Part shown: positions 16,266-24,960 of the stretch, in pieces
How positions within the stretch are numbered: position 1 is the stretch's first letter
How the letters are laid out: each line of letters begins with the position of its first letter
From: Prevotellaceae bacterium UBA4332
GTDB taxonomy: Bacteria; Bacteroidota; Bacteroidia; Bacteroidales; Bacteroidaceae
DNA: 54,846 bases
Assembly: GCA_002394365.1 (NCBI GenBank)
Contig: DGTQ01000024.1
Coordinates: forward strand, 32,362 to 87,207
Reading direction: 5' to 3'
Notes under the pieces: model-generated
What the model saw: only the letters and a program-made list of their open reading frames with translations
What the model was told of the DNA's origin: nothing
Database searches by the model: none
Translations under genes and position numbers: made by a program

Positions 16266-18893
16266 TTAGAACTCCTGACCCAGTATGAAGTGGAAGTGGC
16301 TTCCACCCTTAGTACCATATACCTTGTCGAAACCGTATGCCCAGTCAAGTCCCATAAGACCGACCATTGGTAGGAAGATACGCACACCTATTCCTGCAGA
16401 ACGTTTCATCTTGAACGGATTAAAGTTTGATGCGTCATGCCAAGCATTACCAGCTTCAGCAAAGCCAAGACCATAAATGGTTGTATTGCCGAGCAAGAAT
16501 GGATAACGCAACTCTACCGAGAAGCGGTCATAGGCATAACCCTCTGCACCAGATGGCGTCAGCGAACCATTCTCGTAACCACGCAGGCCGATAGTCTCTT
16601 CTGCATAGCTGGTAGAATAACCTGACATACCGTCACCACCCATATAGAACGTCTCAAATGGCGACTTATTGTACTTATTATAGTGACCGAGTATGCCTAT
16701 CTCAGCCCTCGTCATCAGCACAAGGCACTTCTGACCATTAGTAAGCGAAGTGAAGGTACGTGACTTGAACTTCCACTTGTGGTACTCTATCCAGCGATAC
16801 TTCTCCTGCTGCTGGTCAGCATAGTTGGCAGCGGATGGATTGGTGGCAAGATTCTTGTAGTCTTTGTTGTTGAACGCTGACCATGGTGGAGTAAGAGCAA
16901 CGCTCAAACTGAACTCCGAACCACGACGTGGGAATATCTGGTTGTCTGTAGAGTTACGTGTGAGAGCTATGCTGAGGTTGATATTATTACAGTTACCGTT
17001 CTTTACAATAAAGTAATTCCAGTTGCGCAACATATAACGTGTATATGCCAACGTGAGGGAGAGCTGGAAGTAGTCATCCGGCCAACGCAGACGCTTACCC
17101 CATCCTATTGACGTACCAAACATCTGCACATACTTATCTGGGTCGTAATAGTTGGTAATGTTTGAGTAGTTTGTACCCACACCACTCATATACTGATAAT
17201 AACTATTCTGCCAGTTGGTATTGTAGTAATTTGAGTTTACGTCGGTCTGCTTAGAGTAGAACACGCCAGCACTGAACTGTATCGGACGCTTGCCTCCGAA
17301 CCATGCGGTAGAATATGACGCATTGTATGCCTGATAGTAGGTACCATTGGTCTGGGCACTGAGCGCAAGAGTCTCACCATCTCCTACAGGCAAGATACCA
17401 CGACGCTCTCCCTTCTTGCGGAAGAGGTTTGCCATGGAGAAGTTGTTCAGCTTCAAGCCTATCTTACCTATCACACCTGTCTGTCCCCAGCCGAGTGAGA
17501 ACTCCACCTGGTCGTTGGACTTCTGCTCCAATTCCCAGTTGATGTCCACAGTACCGTCCTCATAGTTCGGCTTCACATCAGGATTTACCTTCTCCTGGTC
17601 AAAATGTCCCATTGAAGCCAGCTCACGTGCAGAACGCATCAGAGCATCCTTTGAGAACAGGTCTCCTGGCTTTGTACGCAACTCACGACGCACAACCTTT
17701 TCATACAGCTTCGTGTTACCAGAAATTCGAACATGGGAGATGTGTGCCTGAGGTCCTTCCTGTATGCGCATCTCGAGGTCGATAGAGTCTCCCACCACAT
17801 TTATCTCCACTGGCTGCAGGTCGTAGAACAGATAGCCGTTATTCCAATAAGCATTACCAACAGCATCCTCGTCTTCTCTCAAACGCTTGTTAAGCAATTT
17901 CTGGTTATACACATCACCCTTCTTCATGCCGAGCAAAGTAGAGAGATAATCTGTAGTATATACCGTATTGCCTACCCACGTGATGTTGCGGATATAGTAT
18001 TTCTGTCCTTCATACAGCTTGAAGTAAATATCAACGTGCTTGTCGTCATACGTCGCAACACTATCCTTCAGGATAACGGCATCGCGATAGCCCAACTCGT
18101 TATATTTGTCAAGCAGGTTCTGCTTGTCCTCTGCATATCTCTCGGGGGTGAATTTCTTGCTTCTCAGGAAACTGCTGAGCTTGTTTACTTCATGGAGTTT
18201 CTTCAAGGCTCCACCACCAAACACACCGCCCTTCAGTTTTTTATCTGACAGAGCTTTGTTTCCTTCAAAATATATGCGATGAACCTTCGTCTTCTCCTTC
18301 CTGTCTATATCAATGTCGAGAATTACGTGGTTCTTCTCTGTTACGTCGTCTCGCTGGGTAATTTCTATCTCAGCATTCTTGAAGCCCTTGTCCTCGTAAT
18401 ACTTCTGGGCAAGCATTTTAGCTCGGGCTATCATGTTTGGTGTAACCTGCGAACCTTTCAGCAAACCGAGTTTCTGCTCAAGGTCCTCACGCTCTGACTT
18501 CTTCTTTACACCAGTGTAGTTAATCTGACTTACACGCGGACGAGTCTTCAGATAAATGTGCAGGTATATGCTATCTCCCACAATTGAGTCTGCAGCTATC
18601 TTCACCTCTGAAAACAAGCCATGTTTCCAGTATTTCTTTACAGCCTCAGTTATCTCACTGCCTGGCACAGAAATCTCTTGTCCGACGCTGAGTCCCGAAA
18701 TGCTTGTCAGCATGTAGTCCTCATACCCCTCTACACCACTTACCCTCAGTGCGCCTATGTTAAGCATGCGCACTGACGAAGCGTATGAAATGTCAGGATT
18801 TATCTCCTTTACCTGCGCCTGCAAAGTTGTGGCAGCAGTCAAGAGCAATGTCGCTACAAATATGTATATTCTTTTATTCAACTGTGCCTGCAT
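16266..18893 (-). CDS. bamA: Outer membrane protein assembly factor BamA
   Basis: Omp85 insertase that folds beta-barrel proteins into the outer membrane. With the ATG at 18893 it is 875 residues: signal peptide (MQAQLNKRIYIFVATLLL... to LQAQ), five POTRA-like repeats (about 40-430; for example GVEGYEDYMLTSISGLSVGQ) and a 16-strand barrel ending in FILGQEF with the C-terminal aromatic residue. The barrel has the conserved GLRGYENGSLTP loop (VRGF/Y-type motif) and GMSGYSTSYAEETIGLRG. Its start overlaps the uppS stop by 20 bases. I rejected the longer start at 18956, which would add a charged extension before the signal peptide. Confidence 0.95.
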   Translation of the reverse strand: MQAQLNKRIYIFVATLLLTAATTLQAQVKEINPDISYASSVRMLNIGALRVSGVEGYEDYMLTSISGLSVGQEISVPGSEITEAVKKYWKHGLFSEVKIAADSIVGDSIYLHIYLKTRPRVSQINYTGVKKKSEREDLEQKLGLLKGSQVTPNMIARAKMLAQKYYEDKGFKNAEIEITQRDDVTEKNHVILDIDIDRKEKTKVHRIYFEGNKALSDKKLKGGVFGGGALKKLHEVNKLSSFLRSKKFTPERYAEDKQNLLDKYNELGYRDAVILKDSVATYDDKHVDIYFKLYEGQKYYIRNITWVGNTVYTTDYLSTLLGMKKGDVYNQKLLNKRLREDEDAVGNAYWNNGYLFYDLQPVEINVVGDSIDLEMRIQEGPQAHISHVRISGNTKLYEKVVRRELRTKPGDLFSKDALMRSARELASMGHFDQEKVNPDVKPNYEDGTVDINWELEQKSNDQVEFSLGWGQTGVIGKIGLKLNNFSMANLFRKKGERRGILPVGDGETLALSAQTNGTYYQAYNASYSTAWFGGKRPIQFSAGVFYSKQTDVNSNYYNTNWQNSYYQYMSGVGTNYSNITNYYDPDKYVQMFGTSIGWGKRLRWPDDYFQLSLTLAYTRYMLRNWNYFIVKNGNCNNINLSIALTRNSTDNQIFPRRGSEFSLSVALTPPWSAFNNKDYKNLATNPSAANYADQQQEKYRWIEYHKWKFKSRTFTSLTNGQKCLVLMTRAEIGILGHYNKYNKSPFETFYMGGDGMSGYSTSYAEETIGLRGYENGSLTPSGAEGYAYDRFSVELRYPFLLGNTTIYGLGFAEAGNAWHDASNFNPFKMKRSAGIGVRIFLPMVGLMGLDWAYGFDKVYGTKGGSHFHFILGQEF

Positions 18894-19617
18894 TTTCTTC
18901 TTCCACTTGTGCCTCTGTCTTACCAAAACGGCGCTGCTTCGTTTGGTAATATTCAACCGCTTTCAGCAACTCATCATTGTTGAAATCTGGCCAATATACT
19001 GGTGTGAAATATAATTCTGAATAAGCTATCTGCCACAACAGATAATTAGATATGCGCACCTCGCCACCAGTACGAATGAGCAGGTCGGGATCTGGCTGAA
19101 AAGACGAGTTCAAATGCTCGCTTATGGTATCCTCTGTTATTTTCTCTACGTCGAGTTTTCCTTCCTTAGCCTCCCGTGCTATCTTCTTTACTGCATCGGT
19201 TATTTCCCAGCGTGAAGAATAGCTGATGGCAAGCGTTACGGTCATGACATCATATGAAGCCGTATGCTCTTCCATCCATTCCAGCTTTTCCAATACAGCC
19301 TTTGGCAAACGTGAACGGTCGCCTATTACACGCATCCTGACATGGTTCTTGTCAAAGAGTTCTTCCGTAAGGTGTGTAAGCACTAAGCCCATCAAGGCTG
19401 CCACTTCATCATCGGGACGATTCCAGTTCTCGGTAGAGAAAGCATACAACGTGAGATACTTTACGCCTAATCTGCAGCAATCTGCCGTAACACGCTGAAG
19501 GGCTGCGACGCCCTCTATGTGGCCTGCTGTGCGAACTTGTCCGCGCTCCATAGCCCAACGGCCATTACCATCCATGATGATGGCTATATGCTGTGGTATG
19601 TTGTTTTTATCTATCAC
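18874..19617 (-). CDS. uppS: Isoprenyl transferase (undecaprenyl diphosphate synthase)
   Basis: Adds eight isopentenyl units in cis to farnesyl diphosphate to make the C55 lipid carrier for wall and O-antigen synthesis. Motifs: HIAIIMDGNGRWA (catalytic Asp), GHIEGV, LYAFSTENWNRP, and the C-terminal DLLIRTGGEVRISNYLLWQIAYSE signature. 247 residues. The frame begins with GTG (19615-19617). Cotranscribed with bamA; the ORFs overlap. Confidence 0.96.
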   Translation of the reverse strand: MIDKNNIPQHIAIIMDGNGRWAMERGQVRTAGHIEGVAALQRVTADCCRLGVKYLTLYAFSTENWNRPDDEVAALMGLVLTHLTEELFDKNHVRMRVIGDRSRLPKAVLEKLEWMEEHTASYDVMTVTLAISYSSRWEITDAVKKIAREAKEGKLDVEKITEDTISEHLNSSFQPDPDLLIRTGGEVRISNYLLWQIAYSELYFTPVYWPDFNNDELLKAVEYYQTKQRRFGKTEAQVEEENAGTVE

Positions 19618-19689
19618 TTTATATTTTTTTATGTTCTATCCTCTTTTACTTCTTTTTTTACTCCCACTTTCACTCCCACTTTTACTCCC

Positions 19690-19730
19690 TTTCACTCTCC
19701 CCCCCTTGTGGGGAGACGGAGGGGGCTTCC
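19690..19730. repeat. C-rich hairpin repeat plus ctcccactttcact units
   Basis: ctcccccccttgtggggag forms a hairpin, preceded (19650-19690) by tandem copies of ttttactcccac-like units. It lies between the DUF6089 gene and uppS. Confidence 0.7.
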
Positions 19731-20486
19731 CTATCTGTCCTTGTGACATGTTGAGCACTTTGGCGAAAGGCTGTATGTCAACGCAAGGGTGAAAGCCGAA
19801 TAACAGTCGGTATTCTTGAACATTCCAGAACTGTTTATACGATAAGGGTCATCTATACCATCAAGCTTGTCAGAGAACGAGATATGCACTTGCCAATCAA
19901 AAGAGATATTTGTACGTGCACCTAATTTGTACTTCACGCCTACGCCTATCGGCACATTGCCCGTCACCACTGATTTTGACGTACTGTGCTGGGGGTGAAA
20001 ATCTCCTCCGCTACCCGAACCGTCACCGTAATCGTAGGTGCCGTCCTTACAGTTCACATAAGTCAGACCTAAACCCAAGGAGATGAAAGGAGTAAAACGC
20101 TTAGCTCCTCTGTAGTCCCTTCCCGTTCCGTAAGGGAAGAAGTTATACTCATAGCTCGCAGAGAGGTCCACGACAGTGTTGCCGAAAGAGTATTTCAAAT
20201 CTGTCACGTCAGGATACCTCGTATCCATCGCACTCACGTCTCCCTTGAGTTTTGACACCATCGCGTTGATTCGCATGGCTGAACGCGGATTCAGTATAGC
20301 GCGAAACAGCACCGAACCGCCTGGCTGCATGTTCTTGAAAAGCCCGTTGGAGAAATCTCCCTGATAGGAAGTAAAGTTGGCACCAACACCTAACTCCATA
20401 CGATACTCTACATCATCCTGCGCTTTCAGGTAAAGAGCACAGAACGAAGAATGAAGAATCAATATTATTGCAAGAATCCTTTTCAA
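19731..20486 (-). CDS. DUF6089-type outer membrane beta-barrel protein
   Basis: Signal peptide (MKRILAIILILHSSFCALYLKAQ) then a small beta-barrel pattern with alternating hydrophobic residues: YRMELGVGANFTSYQGDFSN, FTPFISLGLGLTYV, VPIGVGVKYKLG, and a final ALTYSLSP strand. The DUF6089 call rests on this pattern and on the position directly upstream of uppS-bamA, where this family is usual in Bacteroidales. Function unknown; an envelope role is likely. The open frame starts with TTG at 20486. Its signal-peptide core comes from the same gaagaat repeat as the Skp gene at 15737. Confidence 0.75.
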   Translation of the reverse strand: MKRILAIILILHSSFCALYLKAQDDVEYRMELGVGANFTSYQGDFSNGLFKNMQPGGSVLFRAILNPRSAMRINAMVSKLKGDVSAMDTRYPDVTDLKYSFGNTVVDLSASYEYNFFPYGTGRDYRGAKRFTPFISLGLGLTYVNCKDGTYDYGDGSGSGGDFHPQHSTSKSVVTGNVPIGVGVKYKLGARTNISFDWQVHISFSDKLDGIDDPYRINSSGMFKNTDCYSAFTLALTYSLSPKCSTCHKDR

Positions 20487-20504
20487 AACCTGAACTTTTT
20501 TGAA

Positions 20505-22001
20505 CTAATCCTCCTTGTACTCCTGGTAGTCCGTAGATTTCCACGTTGCATTATTCAGCTTGCAACGATATGTTTTGCCTCCATCAGCACTAATGATATA
20601 GAAATAGCCCTCTACATCAGCTATGATGAGAGTAGGTTTGTCGCTGCTCAGCGTGAGGTCTGGCATACGCAATCCTGCAAGTTTATGCCATGACGTGCCG
20701 CCGTCCTCAGAGCAGTACACCCTCTGGTATGGCTTGTTTACGAGTGGTGTGGTAGCATTAAGCCCCTTACCGCCGATGGCGAGTATCCACCCGTTGTAGT
20801 ATGGTGTGGCAGAGAGATTCTCCATAGCAGGCAGGGCCAGAGACTTTATCTTTGAATCAGCTGGATCGTTATACACCCACTTTTCCTCGACGATACTGCC
20901 TACGTTTTTGTTCCATACTACGGCACACGTATCGCCCTTTTCTGTATAGCTCGCCTTGTTTCCGATAATCGTTATGCGCGAGACATTCGTATTCACACGC
21001 TGGTCCACTGATGCCGAACAGATATCCTTTGTTGGCAACAATTCTTCGTTACCATACACTTCGTCCACTGTCCATGCGTCAGCAGAGGTCCATGATGCAA
21101 TCTCGCTCGTCTGTCCTTCCACTATCTTGCCATCTTCGTTTATGGCAAAAAGAGAGCCGTTACTGCCGCCGAGCAGCATCTTCAGCTTGTGGACAGACAC
21201 ATCTACCTCGTCCCACGTCGTGCCGTCGCCGTGGTAAATGATGTTGTTGTCAAGAACGTAGAGCTGACCTTCCTCTTCAGCCATGGTAGCCTCGCTTCCG
21301 AAAGTCTTTTTCTCTGTCCAGCTGCTTCCGTAGTTTGAGCCACAATACAACTTGTTCTCCGTACCCTTTTTAGCCATCACATACACACCCGTATATGTAG
21401 CTGCGCCCTTCAGTTTCTCTGCATCTGCAAATATCGTTTGCTGAGCAAGGGTTACATACTGGAAAGAATCGGCATACTCCTTATGGCTTACGATTAGCAC
21501 CTTGTAGTCACAGATGTAGTCACCCTGTGTTGCCCATACACGAAAACGCAGGGCTTTTGAGTCTGCCCTGTCCTCGCCGAACACAATAGAGTCACCCGAA
21601 TTATATCTGGTCCACGTTGCGTCATCAGCTGCATCCCAGTCGCGATAACTCATTGATGAATAGTTCTTTGTATTTACGGTTGCCAGCATTTTCATGTGCG
21701 ACCCCGCAGGCAGGGAGTCGGTATTGTATATCTCTTTCGTCAGCTGGTCTATATACACTGGCGTCTTGCTGCCAGAATAGTTGTAGGTGAAGAAACTGTC
21801 AACGGGGTTGCCATCGGCATCCTTTGCATATTTTTTCTTTCCTACATAGCGACTTACTTTCACCGTTCCGAGAGTGAAAGATGTTATGGCTGTGTCTTCG
21901 TAAGTAGTGTAAGAAGAAGTTGCATCATCCTTCATGCAGGATGATACGCTGAACAGTATGGATATAATCAAAGCCCAGAGGCAATATAGTCTTTTTGTCA
22001 T
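20505..22001 (-). CDS. DUF6242-like lipoprotein
   Basis: 498 residues from the ATG at 22001 (MTKRLYCLWALIISILFSVSSC). The signal peptide ends in a lipobox-like VSSC, so the mature protein is probably lipid-anchored. The rest is rich in beta strands and has propeller-like repeats (for example YNGWILAIGGKGL, YCSEDGGTSWHKLAGL, YFYIISADGGKTYRC) resembling sialidase/photosynthesis-stability-factor Asp-box units (SxDGGxTW). It lies 18 bases upstream of the DUF6089 gene and probably shares its transcript. Substrate or partner unknown. Confidence 0.7.
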   Translation of the reverse strand: MTKRLYCLWALIISILFSVSSCMKDDATSSYTTYEDTAITSFTLGTVKVSRYVGKKKYAKDADGNPVDSFFTYNYSGSKTPVYIDQLTKEIYNTDSLPAGSHMKMLATVNTKNYSSMSYRDWDAADDATWTRYNSGDSIVFGEDRADSKALRFRVWATQGDYICDYKVLIVSHKEYADSFQYVTLAQQTIFADAEKLKGAATYTGVYVMAKKGTENKLYCGSNYGSSWTEKKTFGSEATMAEEEGQLYVLDNNIIYHGDGTTWDEVDVSVHKLKMLLGGSNGSLFAINEDGKIVEGQTSEIASWTSADAWTVDEVYGNEELLPTKDICSASVDQRVNTNVSRITIIGNKASYTEKGDTCAVVWNKNVGSIVEEKWVYNDPADSKIKSLALPAMENLSATPYYNGWILAIGGKGLNATTPLVNKPYQRVYCSEDGGTSWHKLAGLRMPDLTLSSDKPTLIIADVEGYFYIISADGGKTYRCKLNNATWKSTDYQEYKED

Positions 22002-22304
22002 TCTTTCCTTTGTGTGTAAAAGCATCAAAATCAGCTACAAAGTTACAAAGAAAAGTTGAAAATTGAAAATTGAAAATTGAAAAATAGGATTCATTGTATG
22101 TTTTATTATGATATTTATCGACTGAACCGCTGTTTTTTAAGGTATGTTTGCACTTTTTTTCACACAAAAAAGGGGAGCCCGATGGTTCCCCTTTGTACTT
22201 GGTTACTTGTATGCCCCCTCTGAATCTCCCCAAAGGGGAGACTTCCATACGTCCCCCCATGGAGGGGGGAACGAGGGGGGTTCCGTATTAGTTACACCTG
22301 TGCC
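22002..22304. other. Geneless spacer with aaaattg and C-rich repeats
   Basis: Holds a tandem of seven-base aaaattg units (about 22055-22083), a weak minus-strand -7 box (caaagttac near 22038) for the DUF6242 gene, and a C-rich hairpin cluster (22208-22285) including ctccccaaaggggag and ccccccatggaggggg. No gene. Confidence 0.7.
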
Positions 22305-23114
22305 TTATGATGGCTGCTTGCCGATGTAAGCAAGGATACCGCCGTCAACGTAGAGTATGTGACCGTTAACGGCATCAGAAGCCTTAGAAGCCAGGAACAC
22401 AGCAGGACCACCGAGTTCTGATGGGTCGAGCCAGCGTCCAGCAGGAGTCTTGGCGCAGATGAATGAATCGAATGGATGACGAGAGCCGTCTGGCTGACGC
22501 TCGCGCAGAGGAGCTGTCTGTGGAGTAGCGATGTAGCCAGGGCCGATACCGTTACACTGGATGTTGTACTCGCCATACTCAGAGCAGATGTTTCGTGTGA
22601 GCATCTTCAAGCCACCCTTGGCAGCAGCATAAGCAGAAACCGTCTCACGACCAAGCTCAGACATCATAGAGCAGATGTTGATAATCTTACCCTCCTTGCG
22701 CTCCATCATCTCTGGGATAACAGCAGCTGCGCAGATATAAGGAGCTACCAGGTCAACATCAACAACTGCCTGGAACTCAGAGCGCTTCATCTCGTGCATA
22801 GGTATGCGCTTGATGATACCAGCGTTGTTTACGAGAATGTCAATCTGACCTACCTCTTCGTGAATCTTCTTAACGAGCTCAGCAACAGCCACCTCGTCGC
22901 ATACGTTACATACGTAACCCTTTACGTTCTCGATGCCTGCCTCCTTGTAGTTAGCCAAGCCCTTCTCAAGAGCTGCCTCGTTGATGTCATTGAAGACAAT
23001 AGTCTTCACACCAGCAGCAACGAATGCCTTAGCAATGTTGAAACCGATACCATAAGAAGCACCAGTAATCCACGCGTTCTTTCCCTCAAGGGAGAAATTC
23101 TGTAAATTTGCCAT
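22305..23114 (-). CDS. Short-chain dehydrogenase, gluconate 5-dehydrogenase type
   Basis: NAD(P)-dependent Rossmann oxidoreductase. TGASYGIGFNIA (cofactor motif, about 17-28), NNAG (about 93), SMM...YAAAKGG (Ser-Tyr-Lys catalytic set, about 147-165) and PGYIATPQT. Overall resemblance is to the gluconate 5-dehydrogenase/KduD group, which interconverts 5-keto-D-gluconate and gluconate or acts on pectin/uronate products. The substrate cannot be read from sequence. The ATG at 23114 gives MANLQNFSLEGKNAWITG, 269 residues; the open frame runs further upstream without family similarity. A TATCTTTG box lies 65 bases upstream. Confidence 0.85.
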   Translation of the reverse strand: MANLQNFSLEGKNAWITGASYGIGFNIAKAFVAAGVKTIVFNDINEAALEKGLANYKEAGIENVKGYVCNVCDEVAVAELVKKIHEEVGQIDILVNNAGIIKRIPMHEMKRSEFQAVVDVDLVAPYICAAAVIPEMMERKEGKIINICSMMSELGRETVSAYAAAKGGLKMLTRNICSEYGEYNIQCNGIGPGYIATPQTAPLRERQPDGSRHPFDSFICAKTPAGRWLDPSELGGPAVFLASKASDAVNGHILYVDGGILAYIGKQPS

Positions 23115-23178
23115 AATAGAGTGTTTTTTGTAATTTAGTATTTTTTGTGTACGTTTGGTTAGAAACTTCATTTCGTTA

Positions 23179-23186
23179 CAAAGATA
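23179..23186 (-). promoter_or_regulatory. -7 box of the SDR gene
   Basis: TATCTTTG on the minus strand, 65 bases before the chosen ATG at 23114. It supports the shorter reading frame. Confidence 0.55.
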
Positions 23187-23278
23187 GCAATAAATTTCTT
23201 TTTTCGTATCAGTTGCCATAAGGAATTAAGAAATTTTAGCAATTCTTCTCCCTTCCTGCTGCGTCTTGCAGATGTTTT

Positions 23279-23530
23279 TGTGTTTTTCCTCATTTTCCTC
23301 GTTTTCCTCATTTTCCCATTTCGGTTGCCTAGCTCTTTTGACTCCCTACCCTGATTGTAAATTTTCCCTCATTTTCATACTTGTTTTGATACCTGTTTCA
23401 AGAAAAATTTATAAGAAGGGAAAACCATTATTAAGGAAAGGGTTAATTTTATTATTATAATAACGTGCGTACATGTACGTGGGGGAGAGGAAGTTGAGGA
23501 AAATGAGGAAAACGAGGAAAACGAGGAAAA
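23279..23530. repeat. Large imperfect inverted repeat of nine-base units
   Basis: Left arm about 23279-23315 is tandem attttcctc/gttttcctc. Right arm about 23494-23530 is gaggaaaat/gaggaaaac. The roughly 36-base arms pair almost fully across a 180-base interior. Confidence 0.85.
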
Positions 23531-23562
23531 AAAACGTGGATAGACTATGGGGCATTAAATAT

Positions 23563-23834
23563 GAAATGTTAAAAAAGGACATACCTACGGGCAATTTTCG
23601 GTCTTTTGTCCTGAAAAATCAGCCATGGAGAAGGCGGCTTTTCTGCCCTCTGGCAAAGAATTGTAAATCAGCACTTTACAGCCAGCACTCTCTAACCCGA
23701 AAACAGAACCGCCAGTTCTGGCTGCAGAACCATTAGTTCTGCGCGTAGAACCACTGCCTCTGCATGTAGAACCACTGGTTCTGCAAGCGATTTTTCCCAA
23801 GTAAGGGGCGAAATGTTAAAAAGGGACACGCCTA
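23563..23834. repeat. 25-bp direct repeat enclosing a 21-bp palindromic array
   Basis: gaaatgttaaaaa(a/g)ggaca recurs at 23563 and 23810 and both copies extend into cct. Between them, about 23700-23785, lie three to four 21-base units built on agaacca-n-tggttct palindromes (for example gcagaaccattagttctgc). Confidence 0.8.
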
Positions 23835-23857
23835 TTGTATAGACACAAAACTTGCAG

Positions 23858-23865
23858 TAACTTTG
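23858..23865 (+). promoter_or_regulatory. -7 box of xerD
   Basis: TAACTTTG on the plus strand, about 64 bases before the proposed start, with a partial ttg element about 20 bases upstream. It lies just inside the downstream copy of the 25-bp direct repeat. Confidence 0.6.
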
Positions 23866-23928
23866 CATCGTCGTTAGAACTTCTGCCAAACCACCAACAA
23901 GCATCGAAAAAACAAAATCTACAGCACT

Positions 23929-24837
23929 TTGACAAACAAAAGCAATCATACAGCGGCTTTCAGACGATACATAAGGCTACAGCGCGGATTATCGCCCAAC
24001 ACGCAGGATGCCTACCTGAGGGATGTGGACAAGCTTCGGGCATGGAGCGGAGACAGGGACATGCTCTCTCTTCAGCTGAAGGACCTGCAAGAATTTTCTG
24101 CCTCACTGCACGACATGGGCATTGCCTCTTCTACCCATGCAAGGATTCTTTGCGGAGTCAGAGCCTTCTACAAGTTCCTGGCGATGGACGGCTGGGTGGA
24201 GCAAGACCCTGCGGAACTGCTTGAGTCGCCCATACAGGACAAGCATCTGCCAGAGGTGCTTTCTACGCAGGAGGTAGATATGCTTGAGGCAAGCATCGAC
24301 CTGAGCAAGTGGGAAGGACACCGCAACCGTGCCATCATCGAGGTTTTGTTTTCGTGCGGACTGCGTGTCTCGGAATTGGTCAACCTTACTTTTTCGCAGG
24401 TCTATGAAGATGAGGGATTTCTGAGAATCTGGGGCAAAGGCTCTAAGGAACGTCTTGTTCCCATTTCGGGCAAAGCCATAAAGGAGCTTCACCTGTGGTA
24501 TGATGACCGTTGCCACATGAAAATAAAGTCTGGCGAGGAAGATTATGTTTTTCTCAACAGAAGGGGAGCCCACCTTACTCGCACCATGATACTCATCATG
24601 ATAAAGCAGCAGGCAGCAATGGCAGGCATAAAGAAAACCATCTCTCCACACACCCTTCGCCATTCGTTTGCTACAGCATTACTTGAGGGTGGTGCCTCGC
24701 TGCGTGCCATCCAAGCTATGTTAGGCCACGAACGCATTGGCACAACAGAGATTTACACCCACATCGACATGTCCACCCTGAGGCAGGAGATAGAGCAGCA
24801 CCATCCGAGAAACCTTAAAACAGTGCACAGTTCATAG
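23929..24837 (+). CDS. xerD: Site-specific tyrosine recombinase XerD
   Basis: Resolves chromosome dimers at dif together with XerC. 302 residues, family length. SAM-like N-terminal domain (RGLSPNTQDAYLRDV, about 20-34) and C-terminal catalytic domain with R146 (CGLRVSEL), K170 (GKGSKERLVP), H241/R244 (HTLRHSFAT), the His of LGHERIGTT and nucleophile Y276. The frame opens at a TTG codon at 23929; no ATG gives the family N-terminus. The last residues (KTVHSS) are coded by the heptamer repeat that begins in the gene and continues past the stop. Confidence 0.92.
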   Translation: MTNKSNHTAAFRRYIRLQRGLSPNTQDAYLRDVDKLRAWSGDRDMLSLQLKDLQEFSASLHDMGIASSTHARILCGVRAFYKFLAMDGWVEQDPAELLESPIQDKHLPEVLSTQEVDMLEASIDLSKWEGHRNRAIIEVLFSCGLRVSELVNLTFSQVYEDEGFLRIWGKGSKERLVPISGKAIKELHLWYDDRCHMKIKSGEEDYVFLNRRGAHLTRTMILIMIKQQAAMAGIKKTISPHTLRHSFATALLEGGASLRAIQAMLGHERIGTTEIYTHIDMSTLRQEIEQHHPRNLKTVHSS

Positions 24838-24960
24838 TGCACAGTTCACAGTTAAATTTAGAGGGCATAGTGCATAGTTAAATTTACCACAAATATATAT
24901 GAAACCCTAACTGTGCACTGTGAACTATGAACTGTGAACTGAACAATGTGAACTGTGAAC
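24818..24960. repeat. cagttca/tgaactg inverted repeat spanning two gene ends
   Basis: Tandem cagttca- and cagttcacagt-type units run from the last xerD codons across the spacer. Their reverse complements (actgtgaactatgaactgtg) fill the end of the convergent O-methyltransferase gene. The whole can fold as a long hairpin and may serve as a shared terminator. Confidence 0.8.

Larger units (their letters stand above)
23115..23928. other. 814-base geneless, repeat-rich spacer between SDR and xerD genes
   Basis: Contains the divergent promoters (23179-23186 minus, 23858-23865 plus), two opposed arms of ttttcctc/gaggaaaa units (23279-23315 and 23494-23530), a palindrome cgtacatgtacg (23466-23477), a 25-bp direct repeat (23563-23588 and 23810-23834) and a 21-bp palindromic tandem array (about 23700-23785). 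No credible gene in any frame. Confidence 0.75.

Noticed and set aside
22144..22329. Small plus-strand frame over C-rich repeat
   Set aside because: Low-complexity translation of the repeat; no homologous pattern.
23585..23949. Frames with seven-residue repeats, possible repeat protein or CRISPR
   Set aside because: The repeats result from a 21-base tandem DNA array without spacers, and no cas genes are present. Codon pattern is not gene-like.
24103..24663. 186-codon minus-strand frame across xerD
   Set aside because: Antisense to a well-supported recombinase gene with intact catalytic motifs.
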